This document shows positions 1-13,614 of a DNA stretch of 64,000 nucleotides, piece after piece. The position numbers were made by a program, and so were the translations under genes. Source of the stretch: Fremontodendron californicum. Taxonomy: Eukaryota > Streptophyta > Magnoliopsida > Malvales > Malvaceae. Below the pieces are notes generated by a model. The model did no database searches and was not told the DNA's origin. It saw only the letters and a list, made by a program, of their open reading frames with translations. Position 1 is the first letter of the stretch. Every line of letters starts with the position of its first letter. The stretch spans positions 2,924,001 to 2,988,000 of the forward strand of contig JAULJL010000039.1 of assembly GCA_030761205.1 (NCBI GenBank), written 5' to 3'.

Positions 1-410
1 TTCGAGCTTGAGCTCTACTCGAAATTCGTGACTCAAAGTTTGGCTTGAACTCGATCGAATTTCACTTTTAAAGTTCGATTCGAGATAAAAATCGAATTGC
101 TCGAGTTCGCTCGATTAGGCTTGATTGGGCTCATTTACCTAGTAAAAAATGAGTTCAATTCCCATGCTCGACTTCAAACTCGATTATTTGTGCTTGAGTT
201 CGAATTCGAATTGAGATTTTTCAATACTAATTAAAAATAAAAAAATATATCTTAAAAATAAAAAAGCTCGATTAGGCTCGCGAGCTACTAGAGTCAAGCA
301 TTAAGATACTTGAATTCGGCTCGCTCGATAGCTCGACCTCGACAATGACCAAACGGAATTCGAGCCAAACTCGAGTAGCTTACGAGTACAAATGTCTCAT
401 TTACACCCCT
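1..410. repeat. Degenerate TCGAG-rich dispersed repeat, partial
   Basis: The stretch is packed with variants of TCGAGCTCGA and TTCGAATTCGA. It ends in a segment reading 'tcatttacacccct', a typical edge of non-autonomous plant DNA elements. Its left end lies outside the window, so the class (probably hAT-like) cannot be fixed. No coding potential is seen. Confidence 0.5.
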
Positions 411-1080
411 AATTGGCAGCATTAGATCTTGGTAAGCAAGTTCACAACCATGTCCTTCGACATAAACTGCCCTTCTTATGTGGTGTACTTCATACTTCTT
501 TTGATTGATATGTGCTCAAAGTGTATGAATTCATTTTGATTGATATGTACTCAAAGTGTAGGAACATGAATTCGAGACTTAATCTAGTTAGTTCATATAA
601 TTATTTTTAAGAAGTAACATTCAACAAGTCTGGATTCGAAATTTAACCAGTAATATTTTTTATTTAGAATATAGTAGAAAAAAGACAGTAATTTTTTAAT
701 CCGTTTGTAAAATTAAAAAAATAATTACTTATCTGATTGTCTTAAATCAATTTTTAATATTTTCTCTATTATGATCATTTTTATTTTTTTTAAAATTATA
801 TTTAAAAATAAATATATTTATTAAATTAATCTATTGAACTTAATTAATAATAATTTACTACATATTTTTATATTTATTTGATGTTTAAAATTTTTGGATA
901 TTAAATATTTAAAATTTTATATTTACATATAAATATATATTTTGTAAAAGTGATTGAGGTATATTTGCATTTGCATATGTATGTAATATATATATTTTAT
1001 TATGAAACTTGAAAATAAGTTATATATATATATATATATTATATATATGAAAAAAGTATTTAAGACACCTCTTATACTAG
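411..1080. other. AT-rich upstream region, no gene seen
   Basis: This is very AT-rich sequence with a short (TA)n run at about 1020-1049. I see no ORF or RNA gene. The last part is probably the distal promoter of the complex I gene that follows. Confidence 0.5.
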
Positions 1081-1258
1081 CCCAGTGCCACCGGGGAACG
1101 TTGTGTTAAAAAAGCCCCAAGACAAAACGTCGTCGTTACAAGAGCAATTCAACCCTGTCAGGAAGCTCTGCTACTAACAAAACAAAACCCCGAGTCCCCC
1201 AAGTTTCCTCTCCCTCGCCTTTCAGGCTTCAGCCACCACCACGACGGCCTTGACCAAC

Positions 1259-1561
1259 ATGCTCCGCCAACGGCTCTTCTCCCGGACCTTCTCGTCCCAC
1301 GCCGGTCCAAGTCGCTGGACGACGCCAGGATACCAGGAGCGACCCAATGGTTACCTCTTCAACAGGACCCCACAACATCCAGGCCAATCCCGAAAATGGG
1401 AAGATTGGGAGTTACCTTGCTACATCACAAGCTTCCTCACCATCATCATCCTTGGTGTCGGCCTCAACGCCAAGCCCGATCTTACTATCGAGACTTGGGC
1501 CCATCAAAAAGCCCTCGAAAAACTCGCCGCCGAGTCGTCTTCTTCTTCTGACTCTGACTGA
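1259..1561 (+). CDS. Complex I ESSS-type (NDUFB11-like) subunit
   Basis: The 100-residue product looks like the small plant ESSS subunit of mitochondrial NADH:ubiquinone oxidoreductase (complex I), an accessory subunit of the membrane arm. The first 20 residues are Arg/Ser-rich and non-acidic, as in a mitochondrial targeting region. A WEDWE motif at about 47-51 is followed by one hydrophobic segment at about 52-69. A charged helix and a Ser/Asp tail close the protein. The start is the ATG at 1259; the frame is open to a TTG at 1250, which is not a plausible plant start. The ORF is intronless and lies in locally GC-richer sequence, with a CT-rich leader before it. In Arabidopsis, from memory, the same family is adjacent to a gar2-related gene, matching the next gene here. 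The family call rests on motif, size and synteny, not on a search. Confidence 0.75.
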   Translation: MLRQRLFSRTFSSHAGPSRWTTPGYQERPNGYLFNRTPQHPGQSRKWEDWELPCYITSFLTIIILGVGLNAKPDLTIETWAHQKALEKLAAESSSSSDSD

Positions 1562-1652
1562 GATATTTTGGGGCAAACTTCAATCTGGATCTGTTGGATA
1601 CGGATCTGTGGGAACTCTTTTGATTTTCTGTTGTTGATAAAATGTGTAGTTC

Positions 1653-1658
1653 AAATAA
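1653..1658 (+). terminator. Candidate polyadenylation signal
   Basis: An AATAAA lies about 90 bp after the stop codon of the complex I gene, at a normal distance for a plant poly(A) signal. This is a motif match only. Confidence 0.4.
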
Positions 1659-1659
1659 A

Positions 1660-2822
1660 AATCGGGTTTTTTGAACTGTTGAAGGGTTTGTAGTTGTTAA
1701 ACTTTTATGGGTTAATTGGGATCACAATCTAATATTTACTTATCGAGTTCTAATGTATTTTGAGTTTAGTTTGCTTAATCAATTGTATGATGTTCAAAAG
1801 AATTTGAAAATAAATTGGCTTAATTGGCCCTGTGTGTGGTAATATGCCAATGCCCTAATGCTATCCTTATAAAAATGGATTATCTTAGAAAGTACTGTAG
1901 TTAGTTTAGTGCTTAACTTGTTGGTCCTTTCAGTAGGTTCTAGGAAAATATCTGTTCTTTAGGATGTTCTTAGAGAAAGAATAACCCACATTTGGCTAGA
2001 GTTAGCCTGTGGAGAAAATGATTATGTAAACTCCATAAAGGATTCAGAATGGTAGCCGTTACAGAAGGATAGTATTAGGAAAAGCGTGAAGCTTATGTCA
2101 GAAAGAATGGGCAAAAAAGGCCATTCATAAGTGTTGAGCATGTAATAGTTAGTATCAGGCTTGCAATTCAGGTGCAGAATGAAGGATTATTGATTGATAA
2201 AGTTGTGATTAAGGATCTGAGAGTAGGGATGTTAATCAGCAACTATTTCTTGAATATGACATGTCCTTGCCAGTTTTTTAGTTTCTTTTCCACATTGTCT
2301 ATCATCTTTAATACCATTTGTAATAACAAGTCTAGGACTCACGAACTTCAGTGTCATCCTTGGCAATGGACCTTGCTATTTGGCCATGTTTTATCTTCTT
2401 GTCTAAAACATTTCTTCATTAACCATTTGCTTGTAAAAGTTTATGCATTTTTGTCTGACATTTGATAGTCAATGCCATGGTTGCAAGTCTGTTTCAGAGG
2501 AAAAGACTATTTTGCTTGATAGAATTGTTATTGAGAATATGCTAGTGGGGAAAATGTTGAATTGTTGTATTGTAATACACTTGAACATTGAATCAGGGTA
2601 TTTTTTTTTTTTTTAAGAATGGTCCTGCAATCAGGGCATTTTCTTTATTTTTCATCGCATAGCCTAGGTTTACTCACAGTTGCCCTTTCTTACTGCATGT
2701 CATCGAGACCTCTTCTTGCTTGAGATAATTAAGACATTTTTTTTGTATTTGAATCATCCCCAGTAGAGTATCGTCCTTATCAACAGAACATTTGTGCCTT
2801 TCAGTTATCTTATTGCAGGTAA
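1660..2822. other. Intergenic, no gene seen
   Basis: The sequence is of mixed composition with a poly(T) run near 2600. Short frames here have no recognisable motif. A 3' UTR extension of the upstream gene cannot be excluded. Confidence 0.4.
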
Positions 2823-2830
2823 GTGAATAC

Positions 2831-3010
2831 CTATGTTACTCAGACTCAGGTGTGAGTGTTGGACATAGGTATGTTAAAAAATTTCCAAGATTTCCATGTA
2901 TTTGGAGGGTCCTTGGAGGATCATATCCCTATACCAATGTTTGGATCTACGTCGGTCACGGATGTCGGACACGGGTATTTCAAGAAAAATGAAGAGTCAG
3001 AGCAACATAG
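2831..3010 (+). mobile_element. hAT-like MITE, copy A
   Basis: This 180-bp element has terminal inverted repeats: it opens CTATGTTACTC and closes with GAGTCAGAGCAACATAG. It is flanked by a perfect 8-bp direct repeat GTGAATAC (2823-2830 and 3011-3018), the duplication size of hAT transposons. Inside are palindromic pieces related to GTGTCGGACACGG. It belongs to the family with copies at 16753, 17404, 17848, 21033, 21927 and 22767. It has no coding capacity. Confidence 0.85.
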
Positions 3011-3018
3011 GTGAATAC

Positions 3019-4526
3019 TACTTAAGAGCTATAACCCTCTGTCCCTGGGTTAAACAAACCAGCTCCACAATCCCCGCTACCCCTTTCTCTTCCCCCCCTC
3101 TTTCTTTTTCACCCATCAAGAAAAGGAAAAAGAGACCTACCCATCTCTTATCTCTTTGTTGGTCGACTCTTTCATACAATTTTGTATTTCCTAGATTTCT
3201 TCCTAGGTGTATGAGGCAAATTTCTAGGTAGTCCACTGTCCTCTGTGAAGTCATCTCCTTGGGTTCTGTTTATTTCAATGGAAATTCCTGCATTTTGTTA
3301 TTATTTTACACCTATAGATCATACAAGCAGTGAGCATAATAATGTTTACCGGAAGTCTTGGAACAATGGGAGGCAAGTTGATTTGCTGATGTTTGAATGC
3401 TGATAATAATATTACCTCATTAGTTGTTGTAGTTGATTGAATTAGTAGGCACTTTCTCTGCTGCAAAATGCATCTTATATGGTCCTTTGTTTTGGCGCTG
3501 AAATATTATATTTTACCTATATGTTTCTATTATCTTTGTCATTTGATTGCAGGAAAAAGAGAAAAAGGTGAAAGTAGAGGGTAAGATCTCTGTTGTTTGG
3601 ATTGCTTAAGGCTCCGCTTAGTAGGAAGAAAAGAAAGGTTAAGGAACTGCAAAAGTTTTAATTTAATGGAAGAGTTACAAAATAGCACATGTTATTCTAT
3701 AACTCAACCATTAAGTTAGAACTTTTTACTTATCATTTCTTTCCTTTTTACCCAACAGAATGTTAATGAAAAAGGAGAGAGAGAGAAAGAGAAAGGAAAG
3801 GAAAGGAAAGGAAAGGAAAGGAAGGGGAATGATGCACACTTTCACCCCCCCTCCTTCCTTCCCTCTTCGATCCCTCCCCTTTTCCTCTCTTAAGTAATAA
3901 CCTATATCTTTCAAACTAGAGCATCTAGTATTGTTTTAGTATTTATAACCCTGGGTTGACTAGAAATCTGGAATAGTGCTTGGTACCTTCATAAGAAGAG
4001 TAAAATTGAGGTAGCTCAGGCTTGAGAAAGTTATAATGAATCAAACCGTTGAGCAAGACACGGTCCGGTGCTTTGATACCTAACAGCTATTCTAACTAGC
4101 TTGAGCACAATGTTTGATTGGACTTTTACATGTTTGCCTTTTTATCATTGTAAAACAGATTTGTAGATATATGGTTTTTTCGGTGAATAATAATATCTAC
4201 CATGAGAAGATATATCAGAAAACAAGAAGAAACAACATAGTTAGTGGTATTAGCTAAAGTGTTCCACTAAGCAAAGACTTCTTTCCCTGGGAGTATTAGG
4301 ACACTGTTTGGAGCCCATAATTTTCCCTGGAGTGTTAAAGAGCAGTGCACTCACCCAAGCCAATACTATGTCATGCTCATACACCATGGTGCTAAGGACG
4401 GGGCCAAAGCTCCTTGGCTCATCTAGTGGTCCCCCTTTCTAGTTTTTACTCTCTCAATCAAGTAGAATCCAATCAATAAAGCATGTGCTAAGCTTTCTGA
4501 GTAATTTCAAGCCATAAGAAGGAAAG

Positions 4527-4529
<3 letters not shown>
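3019..4529. other. Intergenic with purine-rich microsatellite
   Basis: No gene is supported. About 3771-3829 is a purine tract, first (GA)n and then GGAAA repeats. A CT-rich stretch lies at 3070-3120. Around 3550-3582 a short segment has splice-like borders (TTGCAG before it, GTAAGA after it), but it is too short to assign. Confidence 0.4.

Positions 4530-4573
<44 letters not shown>
4530..4573. repeat. (TA)n microsatellite
   Basis: An uninterrupted TA dinucleotide run of about 44 bp. Confidence 0.9.
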
Positions 4574-4576
<3 letters not shown>

Positions 4577-4689
4577 GGAACGAGGAGAAGAGGAAGAAGA
4601 AAAGTTATCCAAAATGAAGGCTTAAGTGTGCTGATGGTATTTTAGGCTGGTAGGTGATTTCCTGGTGGGAGGAGAGCTTAAGAGCTATA

Positions 4690-5120
4690 GAATAGGACCT
4701 GAAATGGAGACAGAGGTTAGAGGGACGTCGGAGTTAGGATTTCGGGACGCGTTTCGATACTTAAGTTAACAAGGATTTAAGGAAGAGAGAGCAGAAAGCA
4801 AGGAAGAAGATGAGCAAATTTGAACCTATCTTCTTTTAGGGTTACCTTACACCTTTTATACTTGAGGTCAATGAGAATCTAGAGTTGCCCGTTTGCCTGC
4901 ATGTGTCTTATGTGACCAGGTTGTATAGGGGCAGGTGTCATTCCCTTAGAAGGGTGTAATTGGTGGTCCCAAGTTGATGAGCTTTCACGTGTCCTGTGTG
5001 ACTAGGTTGTATAAAGGCAAGTGTCATTCCTTCAGGAGGGTGTAGTTGGTGGTCCCAGGCTGATAGGATATCTTGGGCCTAACTTCGGTCTTAGCCTTGT
5101 TCAATATGGGTGTAACAAAG
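4690..5120 (+). repeat. Unclassified dispersed repeat, copy 1
   Basis: This segment is a diverged homologue of 8270-8690. Both share a block around 'atttcgrgacg', followed by a purine-rich stretch and an end reading 'gggtgtaacaa' or 'gggtataacaa'. Copy 1 also contains an imperfect tandem duplication of about 80 bp (about 4905-5065) around 'tggtggtccca'. It may be an old LTR fragment, but no coding region supports a class. Confidence 0.55.
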
Positions 5121-7740
5121 TGATTATTTATTCTTAAAACACTTCCGGTTGATCAGAAACATAACATTTGAAGCATGCATAAAGTTGTGTTTTTTTTTCT
5201 TTTTCTTCCCCCCCTCTTCCTTGACTTAATGATATGGATAAACTGTGCAGCACAACAGTCACTAGACCTGGCCCGAACCCAAAAAGAACACCCCACTCTA
5301 ATCCTTCATCTATGGTGAGTTTCCTTTCCTCGACAGACTTGGTTGGCTACCAATTGGTCAAGAACGGCCCGGCCACCAGGGTGAGCAACATAGAAGAGTG
5401 AGTCCCAATTGGTGCTCGTCCCAACTGGGGTAAAAATGCCTTCAACAATGCTCTTGTATCTATATTGTTTGATATAGATAACTGTAAAGTTGGGCCAACT
5501 TCACAAAGCTTGGATTCTCCTTCAACATTTCTTCTGTCATTACTTTAATTCAGAAAAGAAGTAACGTTTCTTGATCATAGAATTGTCACCCTGTTGAATA
5601 TCCAAAAGCAAACGACACAATCATTACTTTAATTCAGAAAAGAAAAAGCAAATGAGATTATTTATACCCAGACTGAATTAATTTTTTGCATGCATTAACC
5701 AACACCAATTTATTATGCATGTAATTAACTATTGTGTTTGCTGTTGCTGTTGTAGATAAATATATGTATTTATTATTAAATCAATTATTTAAGTGTAGAG
5801 CTGATAATTCTATACACGATTACAATATAAAAAAATAATTAAAACATGATAAAAAAAAAAAAAAAAGAACACGAATATGATACTAATACACGAACGCATC
5901 AAAATTTATATAAATATATAACATCTTAAACAATGAATCAAGGATATCTTCTATTTAATTAAAATTTTCTAAAAATCATCTTGTTCTAAGACCTTGGACA
6001 TTAAGATTATGCAAAGTTAGCGTTTTATTTGCATAATTAAATATATATATATATATATATATATATAACATAGTTATCAACTAGATTAGGTAGATCTAAA
6101 GCAATAGTATTATTGAAATTTGAAAGCATTGGCTAAGTCCAAGAGCTCACTTTTTAAATGCTAGTTAGTATGATATTAATACTAGAACAAATAAAGATGA
6201 TGTGCATTAAGGATGTAATAATTTGATCTGATTTGTATGTATAAAGGAGAACCAATAGAATCTTTTAAATCTTTATAATTTTAAAGGTGTCATGTGCTTT
6301 GCCAAATTGAATCATTTGTTATATTTTTTTATAATAAATCTAATATTCGAATCCAAAATTGTTCTGAATCCGTTACGGATAATAAATCTAATATTCGAAT
6401 TCAAAATTATCTAAATTTCTATAACAAAAATTTTAGGGTTTTTTTTTCATTGCTTTTAGTGTAGGCAGTGCCTATTAAAGTTTCATAATATAATAATAAG
6501 ATCTGGGTTTTGGCATTGAGGCAGCTTAAAAAGCTATTCACTTATTCTTCATTTCCACTCTGCACATTTGAAGCAATATATCCCTATAAGTTGAAATAAA
6601 AGGTTTGATTTCCGAAAGAAGAATGAAATCGTATAAATTCTATATTTGGTTTATGAAAGTGTTCTATCTGGTTTTTGGTTTTCGTAACATTATGAAACAT
6701 ATTTACTTGGTAGTAGCTATGAAAACGGATAAAATGAAAAATTTATTAATTGAAAACGTGAGTGCTAGAATTTGATTTTGAAGACATGTCTGCCTTTGGG
6801 GCTTTATTTATGTTCTTTTCGAAAAGCTTGCTTTTCCGTTTTCTAGTTGATAAAAAACAAAAATGGTTATAGTAAAAAATTGGATATATGTTATTATTTG
6901 ATTTAATTTTTGTGAATTTAGATATTACGAATTCAGATAATTTTTGAATTTGAATAATTTTCAGATTCAGATATTAGATTTATTATCTGTAATGGATTCA
7001 GAGTAATTTCGGATAGAAACTCTAGGATATTCGATATCTAAATCCGATTTGTTTTGGTTCAAATAGTGTCGGATATCCAAATTCATTTTTAGAATCTGTT
7101 TTATTTATACGAATAATAAATTTAGATATCCATTTACATATGTTGATATAATAAGTGTAATTAGATATATTAAAAATTATGATATATTAAGAATTATGAT
7201 ACGATTACGATATAATATTTGATTTTGATTTTGATTTTTTAACTTTTAATTTTTTTTAATTTTATGATTTTATTAAAAATGATAGTCAAAATTAAATTCA
7301 TTTGATAAAAAAATAAAATAAAAAATAAAGCATAATGAGACGGAAAGAATAGATTATTATACAAATTGATTGCGTCTTTTTGATATATATGTGTGGGGTA
7401 CGAAGGACCGACAGGCATGGAAGAGTAGTTGGCTGAGGCTAATATTTTAAATGAAAAAAAAAAATAGGCAATTAATAGCAGAAATCAAGAAAGGAATAAA
7501 TTAATTAAGACATCATTTGACAGCCTATAGTACACAATCGACAACAAAGCTGGAATTATCTTCTTTTATTTATTTTTTTTTTGTTTAATAAAGCTGGAAT
7601 TATCTTAGTTAGCCTAGGTGGTTCCATTAAATAAACTGAATTTTCATTATTATCATGAGTTGCTGGTAAAATGTAAGATTTAAGTTTTCAAAAGAAATTA
7701 ACTCAACCTTTTTTATTAGATCTATTAATACGTCTTAATT
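5121..7740. other. AT-rich intergenic region, no gene seen
   Basis: I see (TA)n near 6043-6066 and poly(A) and poly(T) tracts. Degenerate repeats based on 'ggataataaatctaatattcgaat' variants lie at about 6340-6420 and, inverted and more decayed, at about 6900-7140. No conserved ORF is visible on either strand. Confidence 0.5.
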
Positions 7741-7771
7741 TATTATTATGTATATATATATATATATATAT

Positions 7772-8143
7772 AAATATGAGTAATTCACTTAAATTAATTT
7801 TATATATTTAAATAATATTTTATACGATTTATATTTGTATAAATTGACGGTTGGATTTAACAATATAATTGTATTCGTTGTGTATGCAAAGTTTTGAATC
7901 AATTCGATATCTCTATCATATCGATCGAGAATATTATTTTTTTAATATATATTTAACGATTGAAAGTTTTTTACATTAAATAAATTATTAGATAATTTTG
8001 ATTTACTCAAAAGTCGACGTGCATGATTACGTAAATAGAACATGAAATACGATGATCAGATTAAACAAATATAAATCGTATAAAAAGTTATGAAAGTGTA
8101 TAAAACTAATATAATTTTACATTAATGTAAGTAAATCCCTCAT
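7772..8143 (+). mobile_element. MITE inserted in (TA)n, copy 1
   Basis: This segment of about 370 bp is homologous to 32578-32947, an intron of the AP2 gene. The ends are inverted repeats of the form GAGGGATTTACTT; the left end is decayed to GAGTAATTCACTT. Both sides are (TA)n runs, as in families that insert into TA microsatellites. No coding capacity is seen. Confidence 0.75.
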
Positions 8144-8269
8144 CATATATATATATATATATATTAATTTTACCTAAAATTTGAATTTGTGCAAAGTTCA
8201 TGTCTCAAAAGTTTATTTTAGCCGTTTTTTTATATATAATTTGTTGATGTATTTTGAGGTAAGAAGATC

Positions 8270-8690
8270 AGATTGAAGAAAAGTGAGATGATGCAGTGAG
8301 CGTAATCAGTTAAGAAAAAATAAACAGTTGAAGGAACGTTAGAGTTTAGATTTCGAGACGTACTCTGATATTTAAGTCAACAAGTATTCAAAGAGAAAAG
8401 AAGGAAGTAAGAAAAAGAATGCACAAAATGTAATAATCTTAGGATTTTAAGCTTTATCTCATGCATTTTATATTCGAGAGCATGGAGTGTATAGATTTAA
8501 TAACTGTACCTGTCAATTGTGGTAATCATCTGTCCTTAACCGGCATATGGATTTAGTCTGACTTGAACATGTGTTGATTACTCTTTGAAACCGTTTGATG
8601 ACGCTTTGATGATGGATTTCATGAGCCTAATTTCATATTAGGTCTTAAATCTCGAAGGATATTGGGTATAACAATACTTCTTTGTAGATA
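8270..8690 (+). repeat. Unclassified dispersed repeat, copy 2
   Basis: This is the diverged partner of 4690-5120, with the same order of blocks in the same orientation. It lacks the internal tandem duplication seen in copy 1. Confidence 0.5.
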
Positions 8691-10006
8691 GTATAATATG
8701 TGGATAAAATTAATTTGACATTTCTCTTAATTAAGTTAACACCAAAATCATTGCTACTAATATAAATATGAATTCACGTTCTTCGTCTCGGATCCGACTC
8801 TCTTCCATTATTTTTTCAATCCATTACTTTCTAATACATCTTAATCACCATTCACAAATGAGACTTTCACAATTAATGAGTGAACCCTACACATGTCAAT
8901 GACAAGAATGAATGTATTGAAAAGTAATTGACAAAAAAAATAATAGATTGGATCTTAACCCCTTCGCCTCACCTAACCTTTATGCATTGTGGTTTGGTCT
9001 TCGAATCCCATATCAATTCAATGGTTTGAATAGTTTATAGTTAGGTTATATAAGTTCAAATCTTCAAAAATCACTTTAAAGTTTTGGTCTTTGTAAAAAA
9101 TCAAAACCTTTAAGATTGGTTCAATTGAAAAATTAAAATGCTCATTTATTTTAATTTAAATAATTTTAAATTCAAATCTTATCGCTAATTTTTTATTATC
9201 ACTAATCTCGTATGCACTACTTTCGTAAAAGAATACATTTTGCGGGCGGAGCAACTTAATTATTCCGAAATTTTCATACCAACAAAAATTTAAAAAAATT
9301 GCTAACCTTTCAACAGATCTTGAAATTATTTTAAAGTTTTTTCTAATTAAGATAATAGAGAACGTGCTCCATATTTAGCAAAAAAAAAAAAAAAGGAAAA
9401 AAGTGCATGTGCCCCATAATAGTAAAAGGCATATAGATCTAATTTGTAGCCAAATTAAAGATTGTTTCTTTTTAGTAACTTTTTGTCAATTAAATTTATT
9501 TTTATTAAAAAAAAAAGCATAAAGTCTTTTGCGTGTTGCTTCAAGACAAGATTTGAGAGCGTCCATCAGTCAATTTAAAAAATATTTATGAATCGAATCA
9601 AATTTAAATAAATAAATAAATTTATTTATATTTAATTCGATTTCAAATGAATTAAATTTAAAATTTTATTTTATTATTAAAAATATATTAAAATATTATT
9701 TTTAAATTAATATTTATAATTAAATATAAATAATAAATTAATTTAATTTAATTTAAATTATTAAAAATTTATTTTAAACTCGATTTAATTCAAATCGGAT
9801 CTCTCAATTGCATTTGAGAGGAAAATGTCAGTGTCGGTGGTGGAGTGGGTCACCTCACCTTTCTCATTTGCAAAACTGTTCTTTCCCATAATCCAAGTTT
9901 CCATCACCCACTCTCTCATGTGGGGTTCTTTTAGTTTGACCCTTAACATAAGAAAATAAAAATTGGACCAATTGATCCAATTTCACATAGATTAGAGAAA
10001 ATGAAA

Positions 10007-10152
10007 GAAATCTATCTTTTAATTATGGTTGGCTGGTTAATTTTGGAATTAATCACCTTAAAAAAATCCTTAATTTTAAAGAAATCTATCTTTTAATTAT
10101 GGTTGGCTGGTTAATTTTGGAATTAATCACCTTAAAAAATCCTTAATTTTGA
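10007..10152. repeat. 73/74-bp tandem duplication
   Basis: Two adjacent copies beginning GAAATCTATCTTTTAATTAT (10007-10080 and 10081-10152) differ only by the length of one A run. The near identity in a fast-drifting AT-rich region suggests a recent duplication. Confidence 0.9.
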
Positions 10153-13100
10153 TCTCAAAATAGCTAGCTTTGTGTTCAAAAAATGATTAAAACTTTTATG
10201 CAAAATCTATTTATTGATGTAAAAGTGGTTAGAAACTCCTTTAAAAGGAAGTGGACTTATTTTGTGTATGAAAAAAGAAAAAAAGTAATTCCAAATTTGA
10301 AGTGCACCTTAGATGAGAATTTCTCTTTAAGAAAATAGGGTAAATTAGAGTAATGCTATTTTGTCTAAACAAATTTTAAAGTATGTATGAAGAAACAATG
10401 GCAAAAAAATTCACGTGTTCTCGAATTTTCATTCGGTATATAGATTTATTCAATGATTGAGTTATCTGTTCAATTTAAAGGCAAAAAAAAAAATTTACTT
10501 GTTTTTAAATTTTTATTTGTATAAATCTGTTCAAGGATTGAATTATTTGTTCAGTTTGATGGGTCTGACTCGATTCGAGTTAGGTCGGACTATGAACATG
10601 ATTTTTAGACACAAGCTTGACTAGAATTATTATTTAATTGATAAAAAATATTTTATTTAAAATGTAATTATGAAAATATATAAATATTAATATAAAAATA
10701 TTTTTAAATATATTTAAACAGTAAAATGAATTTTTTGAGTCCGACGAGTCGGGTCTTTGACAAACAATTTTTTTTACTGTTTAAGTCTAGTCTAACCTGA
10801 CTCGATTCATAAACAACTCTATTATTTCGGCATATATCTTTTGAAATATTGTTACATTTCTCATAATATAATTGCCACAAAAATTGAAATATAGCAAATA
10901 AAGTGTAGAAGAAAAAAAAGAGAAAATGACAAAAAAGATTTATTAGAAGAATTTTTTTTTGGCATCCAGCTCAAAGCTCTCTGGCATTTGAAGATTGATA
11001 ATATGTCTCCCTTACTTTTATGAGGAGTTCAATTAGGTCCCATATTGTACATTGTATACTATAATGTTTCTTCAGCATTTGGACAAACAATTATTGAAAC
11101 ATCAATCTTTTTTTTTTTTTTTCTCTTTTCATGAAGAAGGCAATAGTTTCTTATTTCAATCACACAAAAAAAAAAAAAAAATTCTGGATGTCTTATCCTT
11201 TTTCTTCATAATATTACATATCGAAATATATGACATCTTTTAATTCCTTAGAGAAATAATGGTTTATTCTTCAATTATTATAAATAGAAGAATACAGTTT
11301 ATTTTTCTGTATAATAAAGGAGCCCACAGCCCAATTTGAAGAAAAAAAAGTAGTACTACTACAGATTAAATCTGACAGCTAGAAGTGGATATCTCTTCTT
11401 AAAAAGTCATTCAGATCTAGATTTGTTAAAAATTGAGTATTCGTTTTAAGAGATTTGAATAAAAATAGGGTTGGAAAATAAACTTGGACAAAAAAATATG
11501 ACTCATTTAAAAAATAAGTCGGATCTTGAACATGACATTTTTTGTTCAAGTTCTGCTCAATCCGTTTTATAATTAGTAATTTAATTTTTAAGAAGAATTA
11601 TTTTTTTAAAAAATATATTTTTTTTTAATATAAATTTGGATGAATCTATACGGACCTGAATAATCTTTTATATGATCAAGCCGAAAATAAATAAAGTTTT
11701 TTATCCATATTTCAAATTGAACTGGATCAAAACAATCATAATATTCATTAACATAAGATTTGATCCTAACCCGGACCAATCCATAAATAGATCAATCTAG
11801 ATCCCACTACTTCAATTTAAGAATATTGAACATGTAATAATACCTTATTCTTAAAATATGTCTAAAGTAATTAAGCAAATTAAAATTAGATTTGCCTAAA
11901 TTAATACATATGCTTGGCTGTGAATGCAAACTAGTGGCTGGCCAAAATTATGACACCAAAATCTCAAATGTTGTGTAGGAATGTGGATTTGAATGACTTC
12001 CTAGTCCTCCTACATACAAAAATCAACAAATTCACATGAACATTGTGACATCTCCTTTTATAAGTAGTAGTATAATATGATCTTACGTTTACTTAGAACT
12101 AATAATATTAAACACGATATAAAAAAAATAATTAAAATATAATAAAACACGAAAAAATAATACTAACACGATATGAATATACGAATGTTTATAATACGAA
12201 TTATTAACGTATCAAAATTTATATAAATATAAAAAAAATCTTAAATATGATTATGATATAACAAAATACACGAATACAATATAGATATTCGAATTATCAA
12301 ATCTATATTTACTTGACTTGGGACCACTCAGTCAAGTAGTCAACCCATATCTGAACTTTGAAATAAATGAAATTGTTAATATATGCCAATCTTTACTAAT
12401 AACATACCATCACTTCATTCAGAAAACTTGCATTTAAATTAATAGTTGGCAGCTTGGGATGAAATTCAATGCAAGCAATCTTCTATAAAGATTTGTTTTT
12501 GCTCATCAGACAGGTAGTTACCACTGACTGGCCAGCATTTCTACGTAATACTTAAAAGGTTTTATTAACGAATATTTTTAAAATATTCTTTAAGTTTAAT
12601 TAATATATTATTTATAATAATAATATTGTATTAAATGTAAAAGTTGTTATTTTTATTTATTATTTTCAATACATTGATTAAAGATATTACTATATTTAGT
12701 AACTTTAAATAGTGGCTTTAGAATACTCGTTAACAAAATCCATACTTAAATTAAAAGGATTCGCTTAACCGATGCCTATATGCACCATTAAGGATTATTT
12801 AATTATTAATTTAAGAAACTTTTTTACATTTAATACATTATTTTTATTGAAATAAAAAAAAATCATTAATTATATATATATTTTTCTATATATACTACCT
12901 TAATCAATGTCTAGTGACGCTAGTTAACATTTCCCAAATTGAAAACAAACAATTGATTTTTCCATGGCATATGATCTATTAATTAAATGAAGAGAATGTT
13001 TAAGTTTTTATACATAGTTGATGAGATTTTTAAGTTTTACAAGCGAGATTAAAAAATTGATAACTATTTTTTATTATATTCTACAAAAATATGTGTCATT

Positions 13101-13614
13101 CGGCTAAATCTACTGATACAATTTTTAAACTTCATTGATAATTTATCAAATAATTTTTTTAAAAGAAGAGGTGGAAATTGAATTTTAATATCTTTAGTGA
13201 TGGATGAGAAACTCAGAAAGAAGCTTCCAAACATTATTCATTAAAAGAATGATTTACTAAAATTTTGATTATAAAAATGTATTGAAAAAATTGGATGAGT
13301 TGTTTGATTGTTTCCTTTCTATATATATTATGGGAACATAGTGTATGGAAGAGCTCAATGGTACATGATCCTAGAATTTAAGCATACATATATTTTGAAA
13401 AAATACATGCATACAACAAGTTAGGACATGAAATCTAAGATGTCACATGCCATTATTTACTTAAGCAATATTGGAAGAAAACTTTGGATTCTTTTTATGT
13501 CTCATCAACAATGCATTGGATTAATGAAATATCAATGTATTCTTATTTTTTTATTTTTTTTTTATAAAAGTTAAGGAATAATAGATTCCTATTCTTCGAG
13601 GAGGACATACATAG

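Noticed and set aside
1250..1258. Upstream TTG start for the complex I subunit
   Set aside because: Plant nuclear genes rarely start at TTG, and the ATG nine bases downstream fits the targeting peptide.
2172..2465. 97-codon frame downstream of the complex I gene
   Set aside because: No recognisable domain, no neighbouring exons and low-complexity content; likely chance.
2792..3231. Short plus-strand frames around MITE copy A
   Set aside because: They translate the MITE and its flanks; the same pseudo-peptides recur at other copies of the repeat.
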